Assembly (NCBI RefSeq): GCF_030272615.1
Contig: NC_081415.1
Coordinates: forward strand, 235,351,803 to 235,415,802
DNA length: 64,000 bases
Direction: 5' to 3'
From: Cryptomeria japonica
Taxonomy: Eukaryota > Streptophyta > Pinopsida > Cupressales > Cupressaceae
Made by a program: the position numbers and the translations under genes. The notes below the pieces were generated by a model. The model saw only the letters and a list, made by a program, of their open reading frames with translations, was not told the DNA's origin and did not search any database. Numbering within the stretch: position 1 is the stretch's first letter; every line of letters begins with the position of its first letter. Of the stretch, positions 23,666-35,563 are shown piece by piece.

Positions 23666-26600
23666 CTAAGTCTCTACCGGTGGAGGTAAGACTCTGAGCT
23701 GATCTCTGAGATACTCAAAAGTTTCCTTAGGCAAAGGTTTTGTAAAAATATCTGCAAGCTGTTCTTTAGTATTCACATAAACCAGTTTTATTTCCTTCTC
23801 TTCAACTTTTTCCCTTAGAAAATTTAGTTTGATAGAAACATGTTTTGTTTTAGAATGTAATACTGGATTCTTAGATATATCGATTGTTGTAGTGTTATCA
23901 CAATATATAGTAATAGGTTCCTTGCATTTTACCTTTATGTCTTTCAACATTTGCTTAAGCCAAAGTACCTATGTACAGTTTGTTGTTGCTGCAACATATT
24001 CTGATTCTGCTGTTGATAAAGTTGTACAACTCTATTTCTTACTTAACCAAGAAACTAATCTCTTTCTAAGAAAGAATGCTCCTCTAGTGGTGCTCTTTCT
24101 ATCATCCACATCTCCTGCCCAGTTTGCATCTGTGTATGCATATAGATCAAAATTTTCATCTTTAGGATACCATAATCCAAGATTTGTTGTGCCTTGTAAG
24201 TACTAGAAAATCCTTTTTACTACTGATTCATGATTTTCCTGGGGATTACTCTGAAATCTAGAAACTATACATACTGCATTCATAATATCAGGTCTGGTTT
24301 GTGTCAAATACAGTAAACCTCCTATCATAGATTTGTATCTAGTTGGATTAACAGGTGTAGATTCATCCCTTTGAGATAATTTGTCATTTGTAGTCATAGG
24401 TGTGCTTACCAATTTAGAGTTCTCCATCCCAAATTTCTTAAGTAGTTCTTTCAAGTACTTAGATTGACTCAAAAATATGCCTTTATCAGTCTGTAAAATC
24501 TGCAATCCTAAAAAGAATTTTATTTCTCCAATCATAGACATTTCAAATTCATGCTGCATTTTAAGAGAAAATTCTTTGCATAATCCATCTTCTCCTCCAA
24601 AGATTATATCATCAACAAATACTTCCATAATCAAAATGTCATCATTAGTTACTTTGTAATATAAATTGCTATCTGCATTTCCTTTAGTAAAACCAATTTT
24701 TAAAAGATACTTATCCAATCTTGCATACCAGGCTCTTGGAGCTTGTTTTAGTCCATACAGAGCTTTTCTTAATCTACAAACCATATCATTGTTATCTGTC
24801 AAAGAAAATCCATCAGGTTGTTCAATATAAACTTCTTCTTCAAGATCTCCATTCAAAAATGCACATTTAATATCCATTTGATAAACTTTGTAATCCTTGT
24901 GAGCTGCAAAGGCCAAGATTAATCTAACTGCCTCAATTCTGGCTACCGGTGCAAAGGTTTCATTGTAATCAACTCCTTCTTTTTGAGAATATCCCTTACA
25001 CATTAGTCTTGCTTTATTCTTGACAACCTTACCATCTTCATTGAGTTTGTTTCTAAATACCCATTTGGTTCCAATTACATTTTTATTTTCAGGCCGGGGA
25101 ACTAATGTCCAAGTATTATTTTTCTCATTTTGTCCTAATTCTTCTTCCATAGCTTTAATCCAAAATTTATCTTCACATGCCTCATTGATAGATAATGGTT
25201 CAATTTGAGAAATAAGACATACATCTTCATTTGCCAATCTTCCTCTAGTCATGACTCCTTTAAATTTGCTTCCAATTATCTGATCTTCAGAATGATTCAG
25301 TCTTACATACCAGGGTGTCTTAGTCTATTGTTGTTCTTCAATTACTATGGAATCCTCTGATGATACCGGAGTAACTGGATCATCATTCTGTACCGGTGGA
25401 TTTACTGTTGGTTCATTTGTTATAATTTCTATTACCGGTTCAGAGTCTATATACCTTGAAGTTCCTCTGAATTGTTCATCAATCTTTACATTTGTACTCT
25501 CAACAATTTCCTGTAATCTTTTATTAAAGCATCTATAAGCTTTACTCTTAGATGAATAACCAAGAAATATTCCTTCATCACTTCTAGGATCAAACTTGCC
25601 AATATACTCATCTCTTCTAATATAACATTTACTTCCAAAAATTCTGAAATACTTAAGAGTAGGAGTATTACCAAACCATAGTTCATGAGGGGTCTTACCG
25701 GTTTCACCTTTGATGTGAACTTTGTTGAATGTATAGACAGCAGTACTTACTGCCTCTCCCCAATACACATTTGGTAGATTTGCTTCTGTATTAAAATCTC
25801 TAGTTGTGAATTCTCCTCCTTGATCTGATGTTAAACATTTAATTTTCTTATCGGTTTCATTTTCAACCATTGCTTTGAATAGTTTGAACTTCCCAAGTGC
25901 TTCTGATTTTTCCCTGAGAAAAGTAACCCAACACATTCTAGAATAATCATCAATAATTAGCATGAAATATCTATCACCTTGTAAGCTTTTAGTTCTAGTT
26001 GGACCACATAAATCAGTGTGAATTAAATCAAGAGCATTATTGGATTTTTCTAGAATACTTTTGAAACTAGCTCTAACTTGTTTTCCAAATTGACATTCCT
26101 TGCAAATTGTATTATGAGGTTTCACAATTTTAGGTAGATCTCCAACTGCCTTAGAAGTACTGATTTTTACCATGCAATCAAAATTTACATGACATAGTCT
26201 TTTATGCCATAGCCAACTTTCATCTATATGAGCAATTAAGCATGCCTTTTCACTGTTATTCAAATGAAAGATATTACCTCTAGTTTGATTACCAGTTGCA
26301 ATTTCCAAACCAGTTCTATTCATGATTTTGCATTTTCCATTTTTAAATTGTAACTGAAAACCTTTCTCAACTAATTGACCAACACTTAAAAGATTATATT
26401 TTAATCCTTCAACATAGTAAACATTGTCAATGTTATGTTTACCATCAAGAGATATTGAACCCTTACCTTTGATTGAACAGGATTTGTCATCTCTGAATCT
26501 TACTAAACCTCCATTGTATTCTTGAAAGTTCAAGAATTTGCCTTTGTCTCCAGTCATGTAATGTGAGCATCCTGAGCCAATAATCCATTCATCCTTTGAT

Positions 26601-27703
26601 TCAACTTTAGCTGCTAGGGCTTGTTCTACTGGTGGAGCAATAGGTACTAGTTGATCTTTTGTTATAGCAACAAAGACCCATCTATTGTCTATTGGATCCT
26701 CATTAGAATCATCAGTCACACCTTCATCAACAATGTAACAAGATTTATCTTTGTTTTTATTAAATCTGTATCTCTGATATTCAGGATTAGGTTTGTATGT
26801 CCTTGTAGCTTCTTCTCTTAGTCTAGCATGTCTATCAAGGCATCTTGAAGCCATATGACCAATCTTATTGTAGTTGAAACATTTAAAGGGTGCTTTACCT
26901 TCATACTTACTTCCAATTGGACCTTTTGGCATTTTCCTTGCAAATAGTGCTTCAAGTTCTTCAAGTTCTTCATTCTCCTTCCTGGTTTCTTCAAGTTCTC
27001 TTGCATAAAAGACTCTCCAGTCTGATTTGTCAAAAGATGGAGTAGATGATGTTGATGCTTTGAAGGCCAAATCAGTTTTTATAGTAGCAACAAAACCAAA
27101 TTCCTCAATTTCAAAAGCTGAAAGTTTTCCAATCAATGTATCCCTAGTTACTGATGTATTAGGCATTGTTCTCAACTCATTAATAGCAGTAACCTTCATT
27201 TTATATGCCGGTGGCAAACCTCTTAAGATTTTTCAAACAATCTCATCTTCACTCAAGGTTCCTCCACAACATTTCATACCTAAAACAATTTCATTTACTC
27301 TTTCCATAAAAGTAGAAATTCTTTCATCTTCTTCCATTTTCAAATGTTCATACTTGACTCAGAAGCTTTCAAGTTTTGCAATTTTGACGATGGAATCCCC
27401 TTCATTCAGTGTTTCCAAATGATCCCAAATAGCTTTTGCAGTAGATCTATCTGATAATCCCATGATTTGTTGATCTGATAATGCGCTCAAAAGTGCTTCT
27501 CTTGCTTTGCAATCATTTTCTTCATCTTTAGCTAAAGTAATAGGAGCAGGCTGACCAGCTATAGCAGCAGTATAACCATTCTTAGTAACTTCCTAGATGT
27601 CTTTACCAATGCAATTCAAATGTGTCTCCATTCTGATTTTCCATATTCCATAGTTGGTTCCATCAAGTTTAGGACTATCCTTTCTGAAATAATTAGTAGA
27701 CAT
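23666..27703 (-). pseudogene. Copia C gag-pol polyprotein (nearly continuous, disabled)
   Basis: The frame starts at the ATG at 27703-27701 (MSTNYFRKDSPKLDG). The gag (DUF4219/UBN2) runs to about 27220, then a zinc knuckle near 26885 in which the second Cys is Tyr (CFNYNKIGHMASRC). Protease has IGSGCSHYMTGD near 26560. Integrase has LWHKRLCHVNFD and DLCGPTRTKSLQGDRYFM, then TSDQGGEFT. Reverse transcriptase (25252-24203) keeps [31 protein letters not shown] and FVDDIIFGG, and RNase H runs to 23666 (LADIFTKPLPKETFEY). An in-frame gap near 25795 fuses RDFNT to EANLPNVYW and removes about 39 codons with the catalytic Glu region of integrase. Stops: 25325, about 24206, 24032 (KK*SC, Gln expected), 23969 (NCT*VLW, Gln expected), and two or more in gag. 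Confidence 0.94.
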
Positions 27704-27746
27704 TGGATCTCCTCAAGTTGTTAATCTTCCACAAAAAGAGGACTAG

Positions 27747-27758
27747 GCTCTGATACCA
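27747..27758 (-). promoter_or_regulatory. Primer-binding site of copia C (initiator tRNA-Met)
   Basis: The plus strand gctctgatacca gives TGGTATCAGAGC on the element strand, two bases inside the 5' LTR at 27761. Confidence 0.92.
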
Positions 27759-27760
27759 AT

Positions 27761-28823
27761 TGTAGGTCCCGGGGACAACTGAGAGGGGGGGGGGGGGGGG
27801 TGAATCAGTTGTCTAATAAATTCAAACAAAAATCTTATTAACCAGCTTATTGCTTAATACCGGTAAGACAGTTAATTATGCCGGTAAACAGTGTTAACAA
27901 GAAATGATGTATCGGTAAGAATTAATGCATGAAACATAAGCACAAAGTCAACCACAACATATGACACAAATATTTGTACATGGAAACCCTGTAAGGGGAA
28001 AAACCATGGTGGGAAACCTTACCCACAATCAGATGATACTATTGCAGATAGTAAGTGTACAAAGAGGGGTCTGCACATGCAGAAAGGTCAACAGCCTAGA
28101 GCTCACTGCTCAAACACAAATGGGAGTCACACTGACTACATTTGGATGGTTAAATCCAATGAGAATGTACTACACAAAATAGCATCTTCATATGCTAGAT
28201 TCAGTATAGGTGTAATGCAGACATGCTTCTACAAAAACCTAACTTCACCTTCAAATGATGTCTTCATGTATATCTCTTCTTGATCTCGCATATATCCTTC
28301 CTTAAATATTTTTTTGCATTCCACATTTGATTCTACAAATAAGATCTTACATTTATACCATACCCTAAGACCAATTTTAGTAGGTTGGCTCTACAAGATA
28401 TTACAATAAAACATTTTACAAATAATACAATATCCGATGCAATAACCGATTGAACATGTCGGCTTAATGCTTTTACAACAATAATAAATCATCTCCATAG
28501 CGTGCTATGTTGATCTGGAAAAGATAAACCTGCCGATGTAACCCTAGATAACCTGGACCTATTTGCCGGTAAAAGAAAATATGCAAATAAGAATATACCA
28601 ATGATATTACTTCAAGGAAAAGCATCCACATGATGTCTTCGACATTACCAAGTATCTTCCATGTCATTGCAAGTACCGGTGAACATTATATCCTGCCGAT
28701 TAACCATATATCGATGATTGTTTGAACAGATTACCGATTGCCGGTGAATGTTGCTGGATCTCCAAAGTAGGTGTATTTAGCAGGTGTTGACATCAATGAC
28801 AAAACCATACCAAAATACCAACA
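27761..28823 (-). mobile_element. Copia C 5' LTR
   Basis: It is 1,063 bases, TGTAGGTCCC to ACCAACA, with a run of sixteen G at about 27785-27800 inside the box shared by all copia LTRs here. The length difference from the 3' LTR is largely the G-run. Confidence 0.92.
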
Positions 28824-28828
28824 CTTTA

Positions 28829-30147
28829 TGCATGAATAGGTAATCTATCATCAAAAATAAAATAACAGCTAGCTCAACATGATTTACCTTCAGATACAAA
28901 TCACTTAAATCATCACATGAAAAATACTACACATGACACACATATTTTTCACGTGGAAACCCAACAGGGAAAAACCATGGTGGGGATGAATACCCACAAG
29001 CTGCTTTTGAACTCTTTAGAAGTCCGCTTTGTTAGGAGCCTAGTCTAGTTAAAGACTGTTACAACAGGTTCTGCTAGGAACCGATCCTAGCAGAGATCAC
29101 CCGGTTAAGGGATGGCTAAATACCCAGTTAAGGGTTAAACCCTGTTAGAGGTTACCTTGTTAGAGGATTTCAAGAACTCAATGAGTTTGAGTCACCCTAT
29201 TAAAGGATTTACAACAAGTTGATTAAAGCTACCCGATTAAGGGATTTTCCAACTATTGAAGTGGTTAAAGATCAACACGTATTACAATGATCTGATAATA
29301 GTGCTCAATGCCTAATGCATATCCACTTAAGTACCTTCCTTTTGCACACATTCTATGTAGGAATCAATCCTCTTATCTCATATGGTCTGGCAACAATCAC
29401 GTATCTTTGCACTTAGATACACACACACACCATTTGCCAGCAATCTCAGCATGAAACACAACATCAACCTTATAGGAAATAGATAGGTCGGTAGCATAAA
29501 CCCTAAACCCTAAACATTTAGGTTAAACAATTCAGGTGGTTCAATCTTGGCCATTGAACACTTTGCATTTGAATGCAATGGTCTTGAATAGATCTTGAGA
29601 CATTCTCCATCGCTCGTTCTCCACCGTTTCATGGAAGCTATAACCCATCACGTGTTCTCCACCATTTATAGGGACTTCGCACATTCCCAAGGTAGATATG
29701 ATCAATCTCCTTCATGCAAGATCCTTTACGTGCACCAGACTGAAATGGCACCATGATCTGATTTTCATTTCAACTCTAACTCATCACACGATGTCATTGG
29801 TTGAATCACAAAGGCTTGGAACACTTCAACTAGAAACCCTTAAGCTAATACTACCAACCGGTATTCATACCATGTTAAGTTTTTATAGAGAACATTCCAT
29901 ATGCCGGTTCACATTTCATCATATCAGTTCTCTTGGACAAACATACCACTTCACATATTGCTCAATATACCAGTTTATACCACTATACTGGTTCACTTTG
30001 CCAACTATTTAGCTTTAATATACATGTTCACTACTTTGCACATATACCAGTTCATATTTCAGCATATTGTTGGTTCACTCTCCAACATATTGACATCAAT
30101 GACAACATAATATCATCATGTCAATAGACTCTGCACAAATGCCAATA
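28829..30147 (-). mobile_element. Copia B 5' LTR, second segment
   Basis: Resumes at tgcatgaataggtaatc after the CTTTA duplication, parallel to 16285 onward in the left LTR, and ends GCCAATA (a CCAACA terminus with one C-to-T change) at 30147. The short telomere-like phrase aaaccctaaaccctaaa near 29502 is an expansion absent from the left copy. Confidence 0.88.
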
Positions 30148-30179
30148 GGTAGAGGGTTTGAGAATCCAAGCTAATGAAA
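30148..30179. repeat. 32-base flanking duplication around copia B (right copy)
   Basis: Identical to 16026-16057. The sequence belongs to the copia A LTR, where the other LTR has a single version of it (about 36105-36136, with two differences). Copia insertions normally duplicate five bases. Confidence 0.85.
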
Positions 30180-31034
30180 CACCTTGTTAGAGGATTTAAG
30201 AACTAACCAAGCTTGTTAGAGCTTACCCGATTAGGGGATTTCAATTTTGTTGTAATTGTTAGAAAACAACAAATTTCTTGATATGTCTAAATAGAACTAC
30301 ATTTTCTTGATCAGATCCTTTTAAGCTTCAATCTTCTTCTACACAAACTGTAGATCCATTCTCCGGTTAGGCAACCACACACTCAACTGGTTTCAGCCAA
30401 TACATTGCCAACACTCTTACAAACAATTTCATCGACCTTAAATACAAATAAATTAGGTCGGTAGCACAACAAAAACCTAATTCTCTCATAGAGATTACAA
30501 ACAAGTTGGTTCAATCTTGACCATTAGAAATCATAACAATATCTTCACATTCTTCAAGAAAATTCCAATCGCTCCATGATCACCGCTTCATCAGACTTTG
30601 TAACTCATCATGTGATATGCATTAGATGCAATCCACTTTTCTCATTCCCTAGACAATCAAACACACAAACAAACGTGCCAAAACAATCTAAACTTATCCT
30701 CATTTAATGATCACATGTGTCTCCATCATTACTCCTCACCATTATATCTTAAACCAACAAACTTGATCAGTTAAGGTTTAACAAAAAACAACTGGTAGGG
30801 TTTATCGGTTACATTGCATAGAAAGGGTTTAACCTTATACATCGGTTTATCGATTCAACTCACAAACTTAGCAGACCGGTTTACAACATCTTCCACAAAT
30901 CTCTTCATGTTGGTTACAAGCCAATATCAATAATAACAACAATATCAACAGTATCATAAATACCATTACCGGTTCAATTGACATCAATGACAACATAACA
31001 TATCATTAATTCAATCTTCTTGCAAATGCCAACA
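30180..31034 (-). mobile_element. Copia A 3' LTR, second segment
   Basis: Continues the LTR from accttgttagagg to GCCAACA at 31034, parallel to 36137-36989. Together with 15485-16057 it makes an LTR of about the same length as the right one. Confidence 0.88.
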
Positions 31035-31387
31035 GTCTCCCCCTTTTGCATTGATGGCAATACAAATATCAACACCTCTAATTGTTGCTGTGATTAGTGA
31101 ATAGGAATCTTGGTTTACGTTACCTAGTATTCACCATGCTCTGTCTGTCATCAGCCTATCACTAGTTTCCCTTTGTGAGTCACATAATTCTTCTCCTCAA
31201 TCACATAATTCTTGTCCCCCTTTGACAACAATGCCAAATTGAAAGTAAAACATGTAATATCTAAATTTCACCATGCATCAACAACATACTGCAACTTGAT
31301 GCTCCTCCTGTGGAATACATCCACTTCTTCATCAATCCATGTAAAATTATACAAGTAATCCAGGGACTGATGCAATCAGCATCATGC
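31035..31387 (-). promoter_or_regulatory. Polypurine tract and 3' untranslated stretch of copia A
   Basis: On the element strand, AAAAGGGGGAGAC abuts the 3' LTR (plus 31035-31047). The rest up to the pol stop near 31388 has no frame of its own; a second cccctttgac phrase lies at 31217. Confidence 0.7.
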
Positions 31388-34300
31388 TCAACTAACTTCA
31401 TGAAGAGGGACAACCCCCAACTGAATTCTAAGATACTCAAAAGTGGTCTTAGGTAGAGATTTGGTAAAGATATCTGCAAGTTGCTCCTGGGTAGAAACAT
31501 GCTCTAAGATAACATTTTTACTTTGAACATTTTCCCTCAAAAAGTGATACTTCAATTCAATGTGCTTGGTGTGAGCATGCAAAACAAGATTCTTAAAAAT
31601 ATTAGTGGCACTTGTAATATCATGCAAAATCTTGATAGGTTATAAGATCTTCATCTTAAAACCTTCCAAAATGTGCCTCATCCAAATAGCTTGTGTGCAA
31701 TTCATATAAGCTGCAACATACTCAACTTCAGCAGTAGATTATGAAGTACAACTCTGCTTCTTACTACTCCATGAAACTAGCCTTCCTCCTAGAAAGAATG
31801 CTCCACCGGTAGTACTTTTCTGATCATCAATATTTCCTACTCAATCAGCATCAATGTATGCCTTCAAATCAAAGTTTCCTCCGTATAGATACCATAATCC
31901 ATAGTCAACTATACCTTTTAGATACCTAAAAATTCTCTTGGTTGCAATCAAGTGTGCTTCCTTTGGATTCTTCTAAAATCTTGCAATTATACCAACCATA
32001 TAGGCAATATTTGGTCTACTGTGAACAACATAGTGTAATTTGCCAATCATTGACCTACATTCCTTTTCATCAACAGATTTAAATGCATCCTCCTTGGATA
32101 ACTTATAACCTATAACCATTGGTGTTCCAACTAGTTTACAGTCACTCATGCCAAAAGTCTTCAAAACCTCTTTCACATACTTAGATTGAGTAATGAAAAT
32201 ACCATTCTTCATTTGTTGTATTTGCAAGCCTATGAAAAGTTTTATTTCCCCTACTAAAGACTTTTCAAATTCATTCTTCATTTCATCTGGAAAACTATTG
32301 CTCATGACATCATTACTTTCAAAAATATTATCATCAACAAATACTTCACTGACCAATATTTCATCTCCTTCAAACTTGAGATAAATATTACTATCATCAC
32401 TAGTTCTTGCAAAGCCTATCTTCATCAGATGTGTATGAAGTTGTTCATACCATGCTCTAGGTGCATGCTTTAATCCATACAAAGATTTATGCAATCTGCA
32501 TACCATGTCTTTCTCATCTGTCAATGCATAACCATCAGGCTGCTCTATGTATACTTCTTCTAATATCCCATTAAAAAATGCAGACTTAACATCCATCTAG
32601 TATACCTTGAACTTCTTATGCACTGCAAATGCAAGTAAAGTTCTGAATCCTTCCAATCTTGCTACTGGTGCAAAATTTTTGCCATAATCTTCACCTTCTT
32701 CTTGAGCATAACCCTTGCAGACTAATCTTGTTTTTTTGCAAACTACAACAACATCTTCATTTAACTTGTTTCTAAATACCCATTTAGTACCTATAACATT
32801 CTTGTTTACCGGTCAGGGTACCAGGGTCCACGTGTTGTTCTTCTCAATTTGATCCAATTCCTCCTCCATAGCTTTAACCCAATAATCATCACCAAATGCC
32901 TCAGCACTTTTAGGTTCAATAGTGGAGATTACGCAAGAGTTCTCTCTTATTTTCCTTCTAGTTAGTACTCCAGCATCCTTATCCCCAATAATCTGCTCAG
33001 GACTATGGTTCAGTTTCACATACCTAGGAATAACATGATCATTCTCTTCAGGTTTAGCTTCTTCATTATCATCTTCTTCTGAATTTATTTGTTCCGGTTG
33101 AACAAGTACATCAGGATTTGCTTTACCAGTTTCTGATTTAATAGTTTCAGGTTCCAAGAGCAAAATGCAAGGATCTTCATCCTTTTTCTCTGAACTGGTT
33201 CCATCTGAGACTTTAGGACATTCATCTACATGAACATCAACACTCTCAACAATTATCTGTGTTTGATTGTTGAAGCATTTATAGGCCTTATTCTTGGTGG
33301 AATAGCCAAGAAATATGCCTTCATCACTCTAAGCTTCAAACTTGCTTATATAATCACCTCTTTTAATAAAACACTTGCTACCAAATATTTTAAAATAACT
33401 AACATCAAGTGATCTCCCATACCAATATTCATAAGGGGTCTTGTCCTTACCTCTTTTCATTAGAACTCGGTTCATTGTGTAGACAGTTGTACTTACAACT
33501 TCTTTCCAAAATATTTTCGCTACATTTCCTGGTATCAACATTGTCCTAGTAGCTTCAACCACTGATCGGTTGTTCCTCTCTGCTATACCATTCTGTTGTG
33601 GTGTCCTTGGTGCAGAAAGTTGTCATTTGATACCATTCTCATCATAGTGCTTAGTGAATTCCTCAGAAGTAAATTCACCGCCTTGATTTGTTCTCAAACA
33701 TTTTATCTTTTTGTCACTCTCTTTCTCAGTTAAGGCCTTGAATGTCTTGAATTTACCAAAAGCTTCATTCTTATCCTTCAAGAATGTGACCCACATCATT
33801 CTTGAACAATCATTAGTGAAGATCATGAAATATCTATCACCTCAAATGCTTCTTGTTCTTATTGTTCCACATAGATTTGTATGAACCAAATCTAACAAGT
33901 TCTCTACTAAGAAGGACTTGCTCTTTAAAGTTGAAGAAGTCATCTTTCCTAACTAACATTCTTTACAAATAGCATTAACCAGTTTGTCTAGCTGAGGCAG
34001 ACCTCTTACTGTCTTGGTTTTTCTCACTTTAACAATGTTATCAAAGTTTATATGACAAAATATCCTATGCCAAAGCCAACTATCATCTATCTTTGCAATC
34101 AAACAATTTCTAACTTTAGGATTAAGATGAAATAGATTACCTCTAGTTTGGTTCCCGATTGCAATCAATTCACCTTTATTGTCAAAGATTTTGCACATAC
34201 CATTTCTAAACTCCAATGGGTATCCTTTCTCATTAAGTTGTGCTACACCCAGAAGATTATGCTTTAGGCCTTCAACCCAATAGACATTGTCAGCACTGCT

Positions 34301-35491
34301 CTTCCCATTAAGAGAAATAATTCCCTTACCTTTAACCATATAGGGTGAGTCATTGCCAAATCTGACAACACTACCATCAAATTCCTTCAAAGAAATAAAT
34401 TTGCTCCGATCACCGATCATGTGATGTGAACAACCACTATCAATGATCCAATCATCAGAGTTATCCATCCTAGACACTAGTGCATTCTGATCTGATATCT
34501 CTTTCTTAATATCTACAAACACAATATCTTCACTAGCATCGTCATTAGATTCTTCATCAGCAATACCATTGTTAATAGTAATAAGACAATCTCTCTTTCC
34601 TTTGCCCTTATACTTCTTGAATTTATCTCTCTTGTATTCATTTTCACCATTAGGGCAGTTAGCTACTATATCACCAATCTTGTTGCATGCAAAACACTTT
34701 AAAAGTTGTTTACCTCTATATTTTTGAGTGCCTCTAGGTAGACGTTTTTCCAACAATGCTTCAAGTTCCACTAAGCTGTCTTCATCATCAACATCTCTGT
34801 TGGATCTAGATTCATAACCATGACAAGTATCTCTACTTTTTCTTACAGATGGGTTAGAGACAGAAGCTCTGAATACAGATTTTGATTTCTGTACACTACC
34901 ATCATAGCCATTTAACTCAAAAGTAGTAAGTTTTCCAATGATAGAGTGAAGAGTTACCTTAGTTTTGTCAATGAACTTTAGCTCCTGAATAGCTACAACT
35001 CAGATAGCATAGACCAGTAGAAGGGTTCTCAGTACCTTACTGATCACTGTGGCATCTTCCACTTTCCCTCTTGCACTCTTTATTTCACCAACTATCTCTT
35101 TTATCCTTTGACCATACTGCTGGATGTTCTCATCTTCAGACATTCTCATGTCATCAAACTTTCCTCTTAGGCTCTCCTCTTTAGCAGTCTTAACATGTTC
35201 ATCACCACTATAATTATCTTCAAGTTTTTTCCATACTTCATATGCAATTTCAAGACTATGAACATCTACATATTCAACATCAGACAAGGAACTGATAATA
35301 GCCTCCAATGCTTGATGATTTTCTTGATTTTCTTTCTTTTGATCATCAGTCAAAGTTCTAGTAGGTGCAATATACTTAGTTTCTACATGATCCCAATACT
35401 GACTTCCCAGATTCTTAATGTAATTCTTCATTTTGTCACTACATATCCTATAGTTATCTTTGTTGAACTTTGGACCTTCTTTCTTCATCAC
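31388..35491 (-). pseudogene. Copia A gag-pol remnant
   Basis: From right to left: gag starts MMKKEGPKFNKDNYRI at 35491 and includes a zinc knuckle in which His is replaced by Asp (CFACNKIGDIVANC). Protease has WIIDSGCSHHMIGD near 34450. Integrase has RYFMIFTNDCSRMMWVTF and PRTPQQNG near 33600. Reverse transcriptase has YGLKHAPRAWY near 32470, with the catalytic site changed to FVDDNIFES. RNase H has KHIELKYHFLRE and LADIFTKSLP. Stops sit at conserved Gln codons (KVY*MDVKSAF at 32597; RF*KNPKE near 31974; EC*LGK near 33950), at Arg (VP*PVNKN near 32815) and at Trp (DAD*VGN near 31840). It is closely related to copia B over most of pol. Confidence 0.92.
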
Positions 35492-35549
35492 GATCTACAA
35501 GATCTTTTCCTCGATTTGTTAGGCTTTTAGGTTAAAGAGGACCTGAGAT

Positions 35550-35561
35550 TATTTGATACCA
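35550..35561 (-). promoter_or_regulatory. Degenerate primer-binding site of copia A
   Basis: Plus tatttgatacca, that is TGGTATCAAATA on the element strand. The first eight bases match initiator tRNA-Met; the last four have changed from GAGC. It lies two bases from the LTR at 35564. Confidence 0.75.
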
Positions 35562-35563
35562 AT

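Larger units (their letters stand above)
22249..28823 (-). mobile_element. Copia C (innermost element of the nest)
   Basis: A complete 6.6 kb Ty1/copia structure on the minus strand: LTRs at 22249-23299 and 27761-28823, primer site, gag-pol and polypurine tract, with a perfect target duplication CTTTA at 22244-22248 and 28824-28828. It is the last of the four nested arrivals and the least decayed, yet it has several stops and lacks part of integrase. Confidence 0.95.
16058..30147 (-). mobile_element. Copia B (whole, carrying copia C)
   Basis: A minus-strand copia inserted in the left LTR of copia A. LTRs: 16058-17607 and 22005-22248 joined to 28829-30147 (about 1.55 kb each). The left LTR lacks roughly the first 18 bases found at 22005 (TGATAACTCAATGATGAA). 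The flanks carry a 32-base duplication instead of the usual five. Coding remnants are at 17862-21933. Without copia C it is about 7.5 kb. Confidence 0.9.

Noticed and set aside
29500-29525. Telomere repeat (aaaccct)
   Set aside because: Only about three units inside a copia LTR; a small local expansion, not an interstitial telomere array.
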